From Dermanyssus gallinae (Eukaryota > Arthropoda > Arachnida > Mesostigmata > Dermanyssidae): a DNA stretch of 64,000 nt. The DNA lies in the NCBI GenBank assembly GCA_003439945.1, contig QVRM01002806.1, positions 735,001-799,000 of the forward strand, in the 5' to 3' direction. The notes beneath the pieces are model-generated. The model saw only the letters and a list, made by a program, of their open reading frames with translations. It had not been told where the DNA came from and searched no databases. The position numbers and the translations under genes were made by a program. This document shows positions 22,942 through 33,650 of this stretch, in pieces (positions within the stretch are counted from its first letter, which is position 1; each line of letters opens with the position of its first letter).

Positions 22942-23744
22942 TATCAAGAACCAATCTACTAAAGTTCGAGTGGGGACAAACACCATCTGTTGGCGCTTGC
23001 AAGTGACGAGTACAGTTAAGTATTTGGCTGTAAATGGTTTTTTTTTGGGTCTACCCGTCATCTAGGCGATCGTCGAGACGAATTTGTCTTGCGATTTTAC
23101 GATTACCCTCGCGAACAGCAAGAGTTAGCGATGAATTCTTGCTGATTGAGGCTCACTTCCCTCAATCGGATTAGAGGGGGCTCCGACACTCTGACAAGGT
23201 CGTTGCTGCGCAGAGATTGCAGCAAAAAGCCGGCGAACGTCGAACAAGCGGCAGACAATGATCATACGAAGCTGGGGCGTCTAGTTTTACAAACTTCAGC
23301 AGTAGCATGCAACTGTGAAGTTTGCAAAGTCATTCCGCCCACACGATGTGTATGTGCGCCACGCATCTCAACGATCCGCGGATGGTTAGAAACCTTGTTC
23401 GTTAAATAAAAAAAGCGGATAAATAATCGAGCGGTTTTATCTTCTCCCATACTTCCTTAATGTAGCGTACAAAAATATTTTGACGCCCCGCTGAAACGCA
23501 CCTCTACAAAAACTTAACATAGATGTCAAAACCAGCATCGATTTTGTATTAAAATAATCCACATGCGTTTTCTCCTACATTATTTTTCTTAATTTATAAG
23601 AATACCAGCAGATGGTTAATACATTGAACGAGAAAGCTAAAACATAAAACATTATAGGATCTCGATTTTTGCAAGATTTTGCTTTCTCTAGTCGCGTATT
23701 CATTATACGAATTGTCTACTATATACTCGTATACAGGGTCTATC
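22942..23744. other. Unassigned DNA, possible broken coding relic on the minus strand
   Basis: On the minus strand around 23150-23060 the reading AREGNRKIARQIRLDDRLDD looks protein-like, followed after a shift by GRPKKKPFTAKYLTVLV. I cannot name a family. The rest (23410-23744) is AT-rich with nothing identifiable. Confidence 0.3.
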
Positions 23745-23759
23745 ATAGCAATATGTACT

Positions 23760-24845
23760 TATTGTTAGGTTTAGTAGAACTCGGCAAGAAAATATTTTTT
23801 CCCGGTGGAAGGAGGGGGCGGAAACGTCTTGTTTAGGAGTGAGGATGAAATTTGTAACAGTAGCTATTTTGCCTTTTCCTCCTATATAGTTGTGCAAAAA
23901 TTCCGTTTGTGGGAGAACCAGTTAACGCATAAAGGAACCGATCATAACGGCGTGTTCGGCGACTAAAAAAAATCGGCATGATCTGAATGATACGACAAGC
24001 AAGCGAAAGGCAAATAGCGGTATAAGGTCGATTTGTTGTTACGTCTTACGTTAAAGCTTTCACGTGCAAAACCGTAAAATTTTCTAATGACGACCAGAAA
24101 TGTACGCCCAAAAGACTACTCTCAGGCAATAGCAAATTGAATGCCCATCATTTTCGTACCTAAACGTAAAGTGATAGTGCTGCGTTACGTAGTCGCCGCC
24201 ATATTGAAAGTGAAAGCATGCATACTTGCTAGAATTTTGGTTTGCTCCAGCAAGGGTGTATCAGAACGTTAGGTACATATTTTGAGTTTTGGTAGAACTC
24301 GACAAGAAAATATGTTTTTCCAATGGAAAGAGGGTGCGGAAATCTCTTGGCAAAACGTTACGGCTCGGAACGTGAAAGCAACGTAAAACATAATAACAAT
24401 GGCTGTCGAAAAAGCTTAGTCACTTGACAATTACGTAAGCACCATCCATTTGGTATGAAAATAAGGGGCATTAAATTTGTTATTGTCCGAGAATAGTCTG
24501 TTGGACGTACATCTTTTATCGTAATTGCAACATTCCACGGTTCTTTACGTGAAAGCTTCAACGTAAGGCATAACAACATATCGACTTTTTATGATTTTCC
24601 GTAATCCCGCTATCCGCCTCTATCTAGCTTGCGGTTTGCCTATCGCGGCTAGCGTCGGGATATGCAGAATGTTCTGCTGAATACGCCCATATGATCGCTT
24701 CCTTCGTTTGTTGACTGTTTTTTTGCAAACGTAGAATTTGAACAACTATGTACAAGAACAAAAAATAGAATAGCTACTTTTATAAATTTCATCTTCACTT
24801 ATGAACAAGACGTTTCCGCCCCCTTAAGAATATAATTGGAGCGAC
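23760..24845. mobile_element. Foldback-type element: long imperfect inverted repeats
   Basis: Successive blocks of the left half recur inverted and in mirror order in the right half: 23813-23872 with 24771-24826, 24027-24072 with 24535-24585, and 24120-24165 with 24449-24491. The arms are about 400 bp each around a spacer of roughly 280 bp. A further partial copy of the left outer arm (23770-23830) lies in direct orientation at 24290-24350. No open frame of significance is present, so it is a non-autonomous element or an inverted duplication of one. Confidence 0.78.
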
Positions 24846-24884
24846 AATTGTCTCCGTAACGAAAATGTATATGGAAAACGTTTG

Positions 24885-24909
24885 TATATATATATATATA
24901 TATATATAT
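24885..24909. repeat. (AT)n microsatellite
   Basis: About 12 AT units, just right of the foldback element. Confidence 0.9.
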
Positions 24910-25149
24910 GGTGTTCAATTAATCAGCTGGCATATTTTTAAAGTTCACAGGCTCAGCTCTCCCCTATTTCGCAATCTATCTCAGAGCAGGGTAGGGCTGC
25001 GAAATTCAAGAAGATGTTACTCAACGGAAAGCACGTCGAAATTGTGAATATTAATTATGAAGCGGAAAACTCTGTACCTGTAAAAAAACCTGCTGGCGAG
25101 CGTTTCATGCATTTTTCGAAAGTTGTGTTAAGTTTTTTTGTGCATTAAC

Positions 25150-25770
25150 AACAATGTCACATCTGAGGACCCAAGAACCTTTACGTGATTCACAAAAAGC
25201 CGTTACATGTACCATATATAATAGCTTGGTGCAGCATCTGGTCTGAAGCAATAGTTAGACCTAATTTTTTCATTCTACTGTGAATGTCGAGGGTTATCAC
25301 AGCATAATATTTAATTGTATTGGCTGAATTTGGACGAAATGAATGCAAGCAAACTCTGGTTCCAACAAGATAGTGCCAGAAGCGACACAATCGAAGATAC
25401 AAGCTTTTGAGGATAATGTGTCCCGGACGATTAATTTTGCGTAACGAAGGCACTACTACTGGCCTTAACATTTTGGGCTTTAACGTAAATCTGACTACGT
25501 AAACTTTCGAACGTTTTTTTTAAAAGACTAAAGCGAACTCTAATAATCCGACGACCACCAGCGAGCTAAAGATCAACATTGAAGTATGCATTAACGCACA
25601 AATGTTGGATCTGGCCAGCACTACAAGACAATTCTCAACAAACCGGTATTCCCGGAAATCTACGGTTATGGCCGTTTGAGTTGCATTTTTTCACCTCTTG
25701 CTGTGAGCGCAAACGGGATATGAAAGAAAGATCACCGCATAATATTGGCTTGTGCTCTAGCTCTATACTG
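25150..25770 (+). pseudogene. mariner-type transposase relic, copy 1
   Basis: On the plus strand: GPKNLYVIHKKPLHV, then YIIAWCSIWSEAIVRPNFF, then WFQQDSARSDTI (catalytic Asp block, FQQDGATCHTA in the family), then NPTTTSELKINIEV near the C terminus. The order matches the C-terminal two thirds of mariner-like transposases. The WPPRSCDLTPLD block is only faintly visible. Several stops and shifts make it non-functional. Confidence 0.72.
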
Positions 25771-25824
25771 TCAATGTGCCCTAAGACTATCAGGGGGTAA
25801 TAACCGTATTAAATGTTTGCTCAG

Positions 25825-26275
25825 AATAGTATCATTTCCCTGTGTCCCTATTGGCTCGTTTCCCTTCTGTCGTCTTGATTTATCCTCAGAATGTTGGTCA
25901 TCACTTAAATGCTTTGGGTATAGTTATTGATTTGCTCCCTGATACTCTGCACGTTGCCCATTTGTTAGGTTACTGTTCCCGCTTCCTGCTGCAAATCGGT
26001 GTTCAGCAGATAATATCCTCCGCTCTAGCCTAACCGCGTCTGAAACATAACAGCGTTCTAATCTAACAGCTTCCTGTGTCTCCATTGGCTCATTCCATTT
26101 CTATCGTCTTGATTTATTCTCAGTAGGTTGGTCAACATTTAAATGCTTTAGGGATAGTATTTGTTTTGCTCGCTGATACGTTTTCCATAGCCCATCCGTT
26201 AGATTTCTGTTCCCGCTCTCTGCAAATCAGTGTTCAGCAGATAATGCCCTCCGTTCTAACCTAAAGGCGTCTAGT
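25825..26275 (+). repeat. Tandem duplication of about 220 bp
   Basis: 25830-26035 and 26066-26270 align along their length. Shared stretches include CTCAGNANGTTGGTCANCA, TTAAATGCTTTRGG and GTGTTCAGCAGATAAT. The copies differ at roughly 15-20% of positions. The duplication lies exactly between the two mariner relics. Confidence 0.82.
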
Positions 26276-26284
26276 TCTCTTGAT

Positions 26285-26545
26285 GTCCACTTATTTCATT
26301 CCACGGTGAACGGGGAGTGTTATCGCAGCATAATCCTAAACTATCTTTGACCAAACTTGGACGAAATTGATGCTAGTGAGCTCGGGTTCCAACAAGATGG
26401 CGCCACACTTTACACAGCAAGGGATACAATTTCGATTTTGTGGATAAAGATCTTGACAGATTTAGCGCCGCTAGACTGTTTAGTGGGATTTTTTTAAAGA
26501 GTATAGTGTACGTTAATAAGCCTACTCTTGTTAGCAAACTAAGGA
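26285..26545 (+). pseudogene. mariner-type transposase relic, copy 2
   Basis: Plus-strand reading TVNGECYRSIILNYL, then NLDEIDASELGFQQDGATLYTARDTISIL, then LAPLDCLVGFF (family: LTPLDYFLWG), then a shifted YVNKPT. It is the same family as copy 1, and the catalytic Asp block is better kept here. Only the central part of the enzyme remains. Confidence 0.78.
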
Positions 26546-26594
26546 TGTTATATATATTTTTTTTTACGTGCACTCGATCGCGTTATTGAGAGAT

Positions 26595-27110
26595 ATTGGT
26601 GTTACATATAGGCTGTATGCAGACAATCTTAAAATCTACAGAAAGCGATTGATACCGTATCCTTATGGTCAGAGGAAACCCGCATGCAAATATATATTTC
26701 CAAGTCTGCCGTTCTCAAAGCAATGCCAGATACTATTCAGTATATGCTAAATGGCCAACCCATTTCTAGACTCTCACTCTACAAAGACTTGGGGTAATTT
26801 TCGACCGCCAAATAAAGTGCAGACCTCACATGGCCGAGGTTGTCAAAGCCGCGTCTCGAATGTGTAATCTAATAATGCGGTCCTTCGTTATACAGGATCA
26901 TAATGTGTACTTAAAGCTCTATCAGCGGGTCAGAATCTTATTACTTGGTATTTTGTTCTAAGACCAAATAATCTCCGGAGCGGCGTCTCCATCCATCCTC
27001 ACGAGGTTGCTCTTGTACACGTTGTGAACAACTCATTTGCCTGGAGGATCGCACATCGTTCACAGATTCGAAACGATTTTGCTTCTACTGTAATACCCAT
27101 TTTTTAATAA
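26595..27110 (+). pseudogene. CR1/Jockey-type LINE reverse transcriptase 3' fragment
   Basis: The reading begins at RLYADNLKIYRK, the catalytic YADD box with the second Asp replaced by Asn. After one shift it continues MLNGQPISRLSLYKDLGVIFD and HMAEVVKAASRMCNLIMRSF, the conserved DLGV block and thumb of CR1/Jockey-type enzymes. It ends near 27100 beside a short GATAYGATAC-like tail. It is a 5'-truncated copy. Confidence 0.75.
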
Positions 27111-27730
27111 ACGTGATATGATACGATATAAAAATCAAGTGTGCCTTCATGTATTTGGACCTGATTTAAATAAAAAAAACTGCTAAACAGACACGACAGG
27201 TACGTGTACGTGCTATGCGAACATAACACTATTCTAGAGGGGATTTTCGGGACGTACATACTGAAATTCTGTTACGGAGAGGTTTGTTGCAGTCAGCTCG
27301 ATTGCACTGAGTGGCGGCGTGGTCTAGGCGAGCGGCTAATGCGCTAGTTATGTGCATCTGGCGGCATCCCGAAGTGCCCTGTTTGTGAGCGCTGAAGTGT
27401 ACTATCGCGTTTCGTCTGTTTTTACGAGTAGTTGTTTTCATTGTACGAGAGCGCCGATACTCATTATACACTAAGCGTGTATCCAGGATCCCGTCTCCGG
27501 CGTGACGCCAGCGATGCTTCTATTTCGCTCGACGGCGCGCTTCTCTTTGTTTTGGTTTTTGCTGTTCCGCGCTCCTCGCTCAGCAAATCTGTTGCGCGTT
27601 GCTAGTTGCTGGCGGGTGGTTCTTGAACAACAGTGGGCCCGGATAGGGGCGACAACGCCTAAACCACCCAACGAGAGCTAGAGGCGGGAAGCCACGGAGG
27701 AAGAAGGAAACGGCAAAAACGCTGAGTTGC
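27111..27730. other. No gene recognised; GC-richer DNA from 27230
   Basis: The part from 27230 is richer in GC than its surroundings and may be the 5' untranslated region of the ORF1-like reading that follows. An A-box-like stretch (GTGGTCTAGGCGAGCGGCTAATGCG) near 27319 recalls the head of SINE family 2 but has no B box. Confidence 0.35.
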
Positions 27731-29070
27731 ATGGCAAATACGGCCAGTACGGCGCCTTCATCAGGCAGTAGTGTAGTAAGTAGTCGGCGACTGAAACAAA
27801 GGCCGGTGACAACGAGTCGAACGCAAAAACCCTCGGGCAGTGCAACTACCCCCTCTAGCAGGTGCAAGACGCAACTGCCAGTGGAAGTCGGTAATGAAAC
27901 TGTGAATAAAGATGGCTGGCTCGCTGGTCTCAGGTGGTTACAGAAGCACAACGAAGAAAATTGAAAAAGCAAGCAACTAGCCCAACCTGTCGCTAGTCGT
28001 AAAAAGGCTATGAATAATTCGAATGGACTATTTCGGGTTGCGGTGGCACGCAAACTGGAGAAAACAGCTAGTGGAATAATATTATTGACGAGTGGACCGT
28101 TTCAGGGTAACCTTCTTCCACACCGTTATGTGGCGAGACGTTATCTGAGCTGCACCGCCCCGCTCCTGACCTAAATCTAAAATTGACGTGCTTCATACAT
28201 GGACAGGGAAGTTAGACGATGCGAAATCGAGTATGGAGCTAGTCTACTCGGCATCCAGATGACCACCGTGCAGAGAGCTGACAGATAAGCGGGCCAGGAT
28301 CACGAAGGTTGGTCGTGGCCTCACTGAAGATGAGATACTAACAGTTCTAAGAAACCCTAGTGTGATTTTCGTTAGAAGAGAAGTGCAAAAAACGGGTGGG
28401 AGACGAGCTTTTCACAGCTCTTACGGACAGGGTCTTGCTGCAATTTGCTGGTGACCCTCCAAACTAAGTGTTCCTGCAAAGCTTAAATGGTTCTCACGTG
28501 CGCGGGATTACCAGGATCTGGTTATCAATTCCAGAGAATGTGGTTGCAGCTACCCGTCTCTGCTACAAACCTACAGGTGCTAGCACTCAGGCTGCACTGA
28601 TCCGGCTGCTGGGAATTCCACACACTCTTCTAGGGTCTCCTGACCCGGAAAAGATTGAGGCTGCCCCGCAAGGGGTTTTTGCAACCTAGACTTCCGTCGA
28701 GCCCGGTAGCGTGCGCCTCGCGACCGAAGGAGACACATAGGTGCACGGGTTCGAGCCCCACCATTGCACACTTGTATTTATGGGCTCCGCCTCAGGAAAC
28801 AATGCGAAAGCCGTCCCATGGACTTGAAATGTTGGCTGAGGGTCAGCCCGAAAAAGTTTAGGCTTCCGTAGAACGGCTCGACGCCTACCCTCGGGGTCAC
28901 GAACTGTTGCCAGAACGATTTGAGGCCTTCAGGGAGAAAGGAAAGCCCAGAGAAGTCTTGCGTAGTACCTCTTCTTGGCGCCAAAAACAACTAGCGACGA
29001 CCTCACCACAGCCGCTCTACAGGACTATGCAGGAACATGATATCGGGGCCATCGCGTCAATCACCTAGGA
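27731..29070 (+). pseudogene. Possible LINE ORF1 (gag-like) interrupted by a SINE
   Basis: Starts MANTASTAPSSGSS, a Ser/Thr-rich basic N terminus. After several shifts there is VGRGLTEDEILTVLRNPSVIF, then VRREVQKTGGR and VLLQFAGDPPN, which follow the pattern of the region before the knuckles in the ORF1 of element C (LTDDEICQDLGDYGVI, then VILSFNRQPP). A SINE with TSDs splits it at 28698; beyond it the frame resumes with RLDAYPRGHELLPERFEAF and ends near 29066. No CCHC knuckle is seen, so the gag assignment is an inference. Confidence 0.4.
28698..28858 (+). mobile_element. tRNA-derived SINE, family 1, copy 1
   Basis: A tRNA-like head with a B box (GGTTCGAGCCC at 28748) and a weaker A box (GTAGCGTGCGC), then a tail with CTTGTATTTATG and GGGTCAGCCCGAAA that recurs in copy 2. 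It is flanked by 11-bp TSDs, TAGACTTCCGT (28687-28697) and TAGGCTTCCGT (28859-28869). Confidence 0.85.
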
Positions 29071-29481
29071 GACTCTAACTCTCGTACAATATACATGTGA
29101 GAATATTGGCCTCATTTAGGGTTATATTGGCCAAGTAAATTCTTGAAGAGTCAATGCTTTTATATTGACATAAGCATGGGTAAAGAAACCCTTCAAAATA
29201 TTTTTGCTGATCTTTTTTAACTGACCCGCTCCGCGTACAAAAATGCAAGAGCCGCGCATAATTAGCTTTATGAAGCACTGGCGGATAGATGACAACCAAA
29301 CCAGAAGTGAAGGAAGAAAGCTCACATTATCGCCTTGTATGCTCATCTTCCTGAGCTGATCCGTTGTTGTTTAGGTGGTAGCGGGGGGGGGGGGGACGAA
29401 CAGACATATATATATATATATATTTTTTTTATTTTTTATTTACAATTTGTTTACGCCCCGTTATGAATTAAATTAAACTTT

Positions 29482-29537
<56 letters not shown>

Positions 29538-30560
29538 TATTTTATACATTGGTTACACGTCCATGATATAGGTAGCATCATCGCATATTACTGAGCGACT
29601 CAGCTTTCGAAGATCGTTGGAAATGGCACAGGTCGCACATTTTCGCACAAAGCTTTCACCTGCATGTAGGGGTTACTTTGTGAAAAATTTTCACGCGTGC
29701 ATATCGTCATGTAGAAGCAATGGACCGCGAGTGCGCTTATTAGGTATTACTTTCTGTAGTTCGGGCTCTTCCAGGCATGCCAAACTCAATATTTATATGT
29801 CAGCAATATTATTCGTTGTTTTTCAATGATCAAGGATCCCGAGATCTACTTCACTTTATACTGATTTTATTTAATTTGCTAGTTATATCCGTTTATTATT
29901 GTAGATGTTCAAGGCACATAACATATATTTTCTTGGTGCTATTTAGCGTCGATTCTACTATGTGAGAAAGTGCAAAGACCAACGATTCGTCTGGCAACCC
30001 GTTGCAAATAACATAGCGCATTTGTACGAGCAGAATCGGCGGTGGCATTTGTTTCCCACCTGGTAATATCTGCAAGTAAAACACACAAGGTGGTGATAGT
30101 CATGCACAATGTACTTGTGTGCAGATGACGACTAGTTCATGCTATTCCTTCCCATAGGGTTTTGATGAGGTGCAAAGTTGCATAAGCCACATCCTCTGTG
30201 TATTCTCTCCCTCTAGTTTGCTATTCTCGCAAAAAATGTTGGAAAGGCCCTAAAGTGACAAGTGACTTCAGCCTGATTCATAATGTTCTCTCGGCTCTGT
30301 GTGGAATGCGGCGGACAGATAATACGTTTCCTGTTCACAAAAAAATATCTCCCGAGTTGTGCAAAGTTTGCCCGTGAGAGAGATTCCCAGGAAATAAGTC
30401 AATATTGGAGCAATTTTAAGCTCAAATAGTCGCACTCCAACACTGAGGGATAGCCTTTAACCATCGTTCACTTTCGTGTACACGGGTGGAATTGCTAAAC
30501 GGTACCTGTCTGCAATTTACTGTGGAAAACTTGTTTTTATACAGTAGAGCTGAGACGCAA
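29071..30560. other. No gene recognised; two (TA)n tracts and a poly(G) run
   Basis: Contains a run of about 13 G at 29383-29396, TA tracts at 29404-29423 and 29484-29530, and only short chance frames. Confidence 0.5.
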
Positions 30561-30960
30561 ATATGAAGGGGACTAGACCGTTCAGGTAGGCTTTAGTATC
30601 GCCGACTTGTCAGGAAGGAATGAACTAGTAGGTGGTGGGGGGCTTTATAGAAGGCCTTGACGCAGTCAATGACATTTTAATCAAGTGATCATCATAAGTA
30701 ACCTCGGGGTTTTGCCAACACCTGCTCGATCCCAAACGGAAGTGCATGGATTGCGTCATTTGTACCTCGGCTTTTCCTAAAGCTGAACGCTTCAATAATA
30801 GGGCCTTTTCCACTGATAATTTTGACAAATGTATTTTTGAAAGTGCGCTCCGACGCAATACCCAGCTATAGATTCACTGCACTGTTAACGCACGTATTTA
30901 TTTGTGGATCCGCTGTTATTAATTTTTTTGGCATGTGCAAAGATCCGCCTTAGTGTTTCT
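30560..30960 (-). pseudogene. LINE reverse transcriptase N-terminal fragment
   Basis: Minus-strand reading ending FSFRKSRGTNDAIHALPFGI, equivalent to the GFRK-RGT-DAI block of LINE enzymes, followed after stops by a VKAFYKAPHHLL stretch that resembles the DF-KAFD block (motif A), but with the catalytic Asp lost. Upstream, IASERTFKNTFVKII fits the preceding helix. Confidence 0.6.
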
Positions 30961-31989
30961 GTTGTGTGATCGTGATTTGGTTCACCAACTTCTGTCAAGT
31001 TAATAGGCAGTGTGTGCTGAATCCTGGTTCTGTGGTTAATTTCTTGCCTGCACTCTGTTTACCATCGACTGTTTTCACATTTGGCTACCATTTTTGACGC
31101 ACCATGAACTCCATGTGTGCTTTATAATGAAACAGCCCGGAATAGAATTGGATTCTGCTTGCACGGATGTGATGCGACGAGACATGTGAAATGTTTTTCA
31201 CGCTATGCTGTTTGTCCGAATTGCAAGCAAAAACCTTCCGCTGGGTCGTAGATCAACGTACTTCTCCACATTGCTGATTTGACGAACATTGTTCTTTGCC
31301 AACAACAAGAACACACTACCGTTCGTGAGGACCTTCACCAGTGCAACTGTATCTGCGGCGGTCGAGTGAGGTTAAACGATTGAAATATAATGCCGTCATG
31401 CCGACGTACAGGGGTCTTTGGAATTTGGCGCGTCCTCCAGCATGGCGCAGCGAAGATCCCGGTCGAGATCAGCTGTCATTTTCCTCCACCGTCTTTGCTA
31501 CTGTCCCACAACGGCACGTCCACCAACGTGCACAAACGAGAGAGAGAGAGAGAAATATTTCGCTAGCCCATGCGCCGGAGAAGCGCCAGCAGGCGACAAG
31601 AAGCCATCATTGGCACAGCTTATCCTCGAGGTCTTGTTCTGGCAGTGGCACGAGAAATATAGAATCGAGTGTTTGTGTATTGTATCGCACCTGGCGTCAC
31701 CTGGCCACTGATATGTAAAATAGCGTTAAACCTAAACTCAGATTACCCTTGGAGCATGGCAACTAGGCACCGCTCACAGTTCATATTCCTCGTCGGGACC
31801 ACTCGTCACAGAGGAGGATGAACGCACTGCACTTGACCCAAAATGTTGGCCACCTACGGCACGGTGATAAAGTCATACTTTGGCCGCATCGCACCCGAGA
31901 AGGTTGAATCGCGATTCGACGGTTATGCTGTTGAAGCTCGGCCGTCTCCGACGTCGGCTAATATGGAGCCGCCCGGGGAAAGATATCGG
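30961..31989. other. No gene recognised; overlapping open frames near 31.4-31.7 kb
   Basis: Two overlapping plus-strand frames (31341-31718 and 31418-31711) are rich in Arg and Ser and contain an (AG)n tract at 31538. Neither resembles a family I know. Confidence 0.4.
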
Positions 31990-33650
31990 CGATCAGTTGT
32001 TAAATGTCTTTATTTGAATTCTCGATTTGCTGCCAAACCAGATGCAACTGCTTGCTATATATCATTGACGTCGTTTTGCAATGCAAGCCATGGTTTAATG
32101 AAAGCATTCGGGATGCTGGAATTATTATTAAGAATAAATGGGGTGTTTCAGTAGGAGATAGAGATTTGGGTGGCGGGTGTCACAAATTCGCTGGGTGTCG
32201 TAAACGCTGACTTTAGCTTACCGGGTGAATACATTTATGTTGACTTAGTCTACAAACAAGGCGGCTTTGCTCTTGTCTGCTGTTATGCATCTCTCTCGGG
32301 TGCAGTTCTCAGAGGGTAAAACGCGTCGAAGATCATTGTGCCATTATAAACACCAGCTGTAGAATAGACTGCCCTGTTACATTGGTCAGAGACTCCAAGC
32401 TCCCGAACATTAACTCGCAATCACAAATTAGGCTCACCAACTCTATAGAATCGAAGTTTAGGCCCTTCTGTTTGGCAAATGAGCTGTCCTAGCGAATTCG
32501 GTCGCCAACCCATGCGTCGGAGGATATACTTGACCCTCTTCTCACTATTGACTTGGATTTGAAATTGTGGCCATTGTCCTCCGTCCCATAAAATCGGATT
32601 ATTATGTCAAACTTTTTATATAGCTTTTAGTGATATAATGCCTTCGAATGTACGGCTCGAGTATATAATAATAGATTACGCTCTTATTTCGAGTCGTCTA
32701 GATAGTGTTAACTAATCTAGCTTTTTTTTGTGGACAATCTCTACGTAAATGTCATGTACGCCAAATTTGTTAAATATTGTTTCAATTTATTGGCTTCGTT
32801 TACTCAGCTACTGACTGGCAATTGCCAAAAGAGCTGAGCTTTATGCTGAACATTTTTGTACCCTATTGTATACCGGATGTTTAACTGGCAAATAGCCCAC
32901 GCAAAATTCCACATCAAAATGACTTGTTTACTTGCTTTAAGCATGCAATCTATTCACTTTAATCCGGTCTCAAGCCGAATACTAGCCTTACACCTGAAAA
33001 CATTCCTCCAATTTTTTGAGCGGCATTTTTAAACGAACGTAATTTTCAGGTACAGATTGGTGATAAACTAAGTCAGTCGTATCCCGCACTATCGGGTGTG
33101 CCTAACGGGGACGTTTATCCCCTTTCTGTATACGATTTTTGTTTTGGATATAAAGACGTACCTGCGACCTAACGTTAAACATCTTGAATAGGCACCTTAC
33201 TTAAAACATTATTTTCCAGTTTGCTCAAGTAAAGCCTATGCTGCACTGGGCTATCGACGGCACTGCTCGATGGTGTTCCGAAAATTACATTATTCTTTCA
33301 CCCCCCAATGCATACTACTGAAACATGGAATACCTCGCCTATGGCCTCGACTATAAAATTGACGAGTGCGTTATACTGACTCTCTTTTATACACGTGACC
33401 TAAATGTGTACATTACGCCAGATCTTGATGTTAGCCTCCGCATTACCAACGCTGTGGAGGCATCTTTGCGGTTTGTTAATACAATCCTTCGCTGGTTCAA
33501 TCTTACGACCTTATATGTGCATATTCGCATTACATTTATTAAATTAATCTTATTCTTTCCAAACTCACATGTTGATTTCCTATGTCTGACTAAATATAAA
33601 GAGTTAGTGGAAGACGCCCGAAACACGTTTTTGAGGCGCCTGTGATTCAG
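31990..33650 (+). pseudogene. CR1/Jockey-type LINE ORF2 relic
   Basis: The N-terminal endonuclease start is visible: VVKCLYLNSRFAAKPDA then WFNESIRDAGIIIKNKWGV, and a GDRDLGGGC block (RRDR-GGGV in the family). The middle is badly decayed. Near the end come LHWAIDGTARWCSENYIILS, DLNVYITPDLDVSLRITN and ALRFVNTILRWF-like text (here ASLRFVNTILRWF), the DLGV/thumb region. The RT catalytic box is not readable. It is probably one element with an internal deletion. Confidence 0.66.

Noticed and set aside
27310..27350. Third copy of SINE family 2
   Set aside because: Only the A-box part resembles the family; no B box or body.
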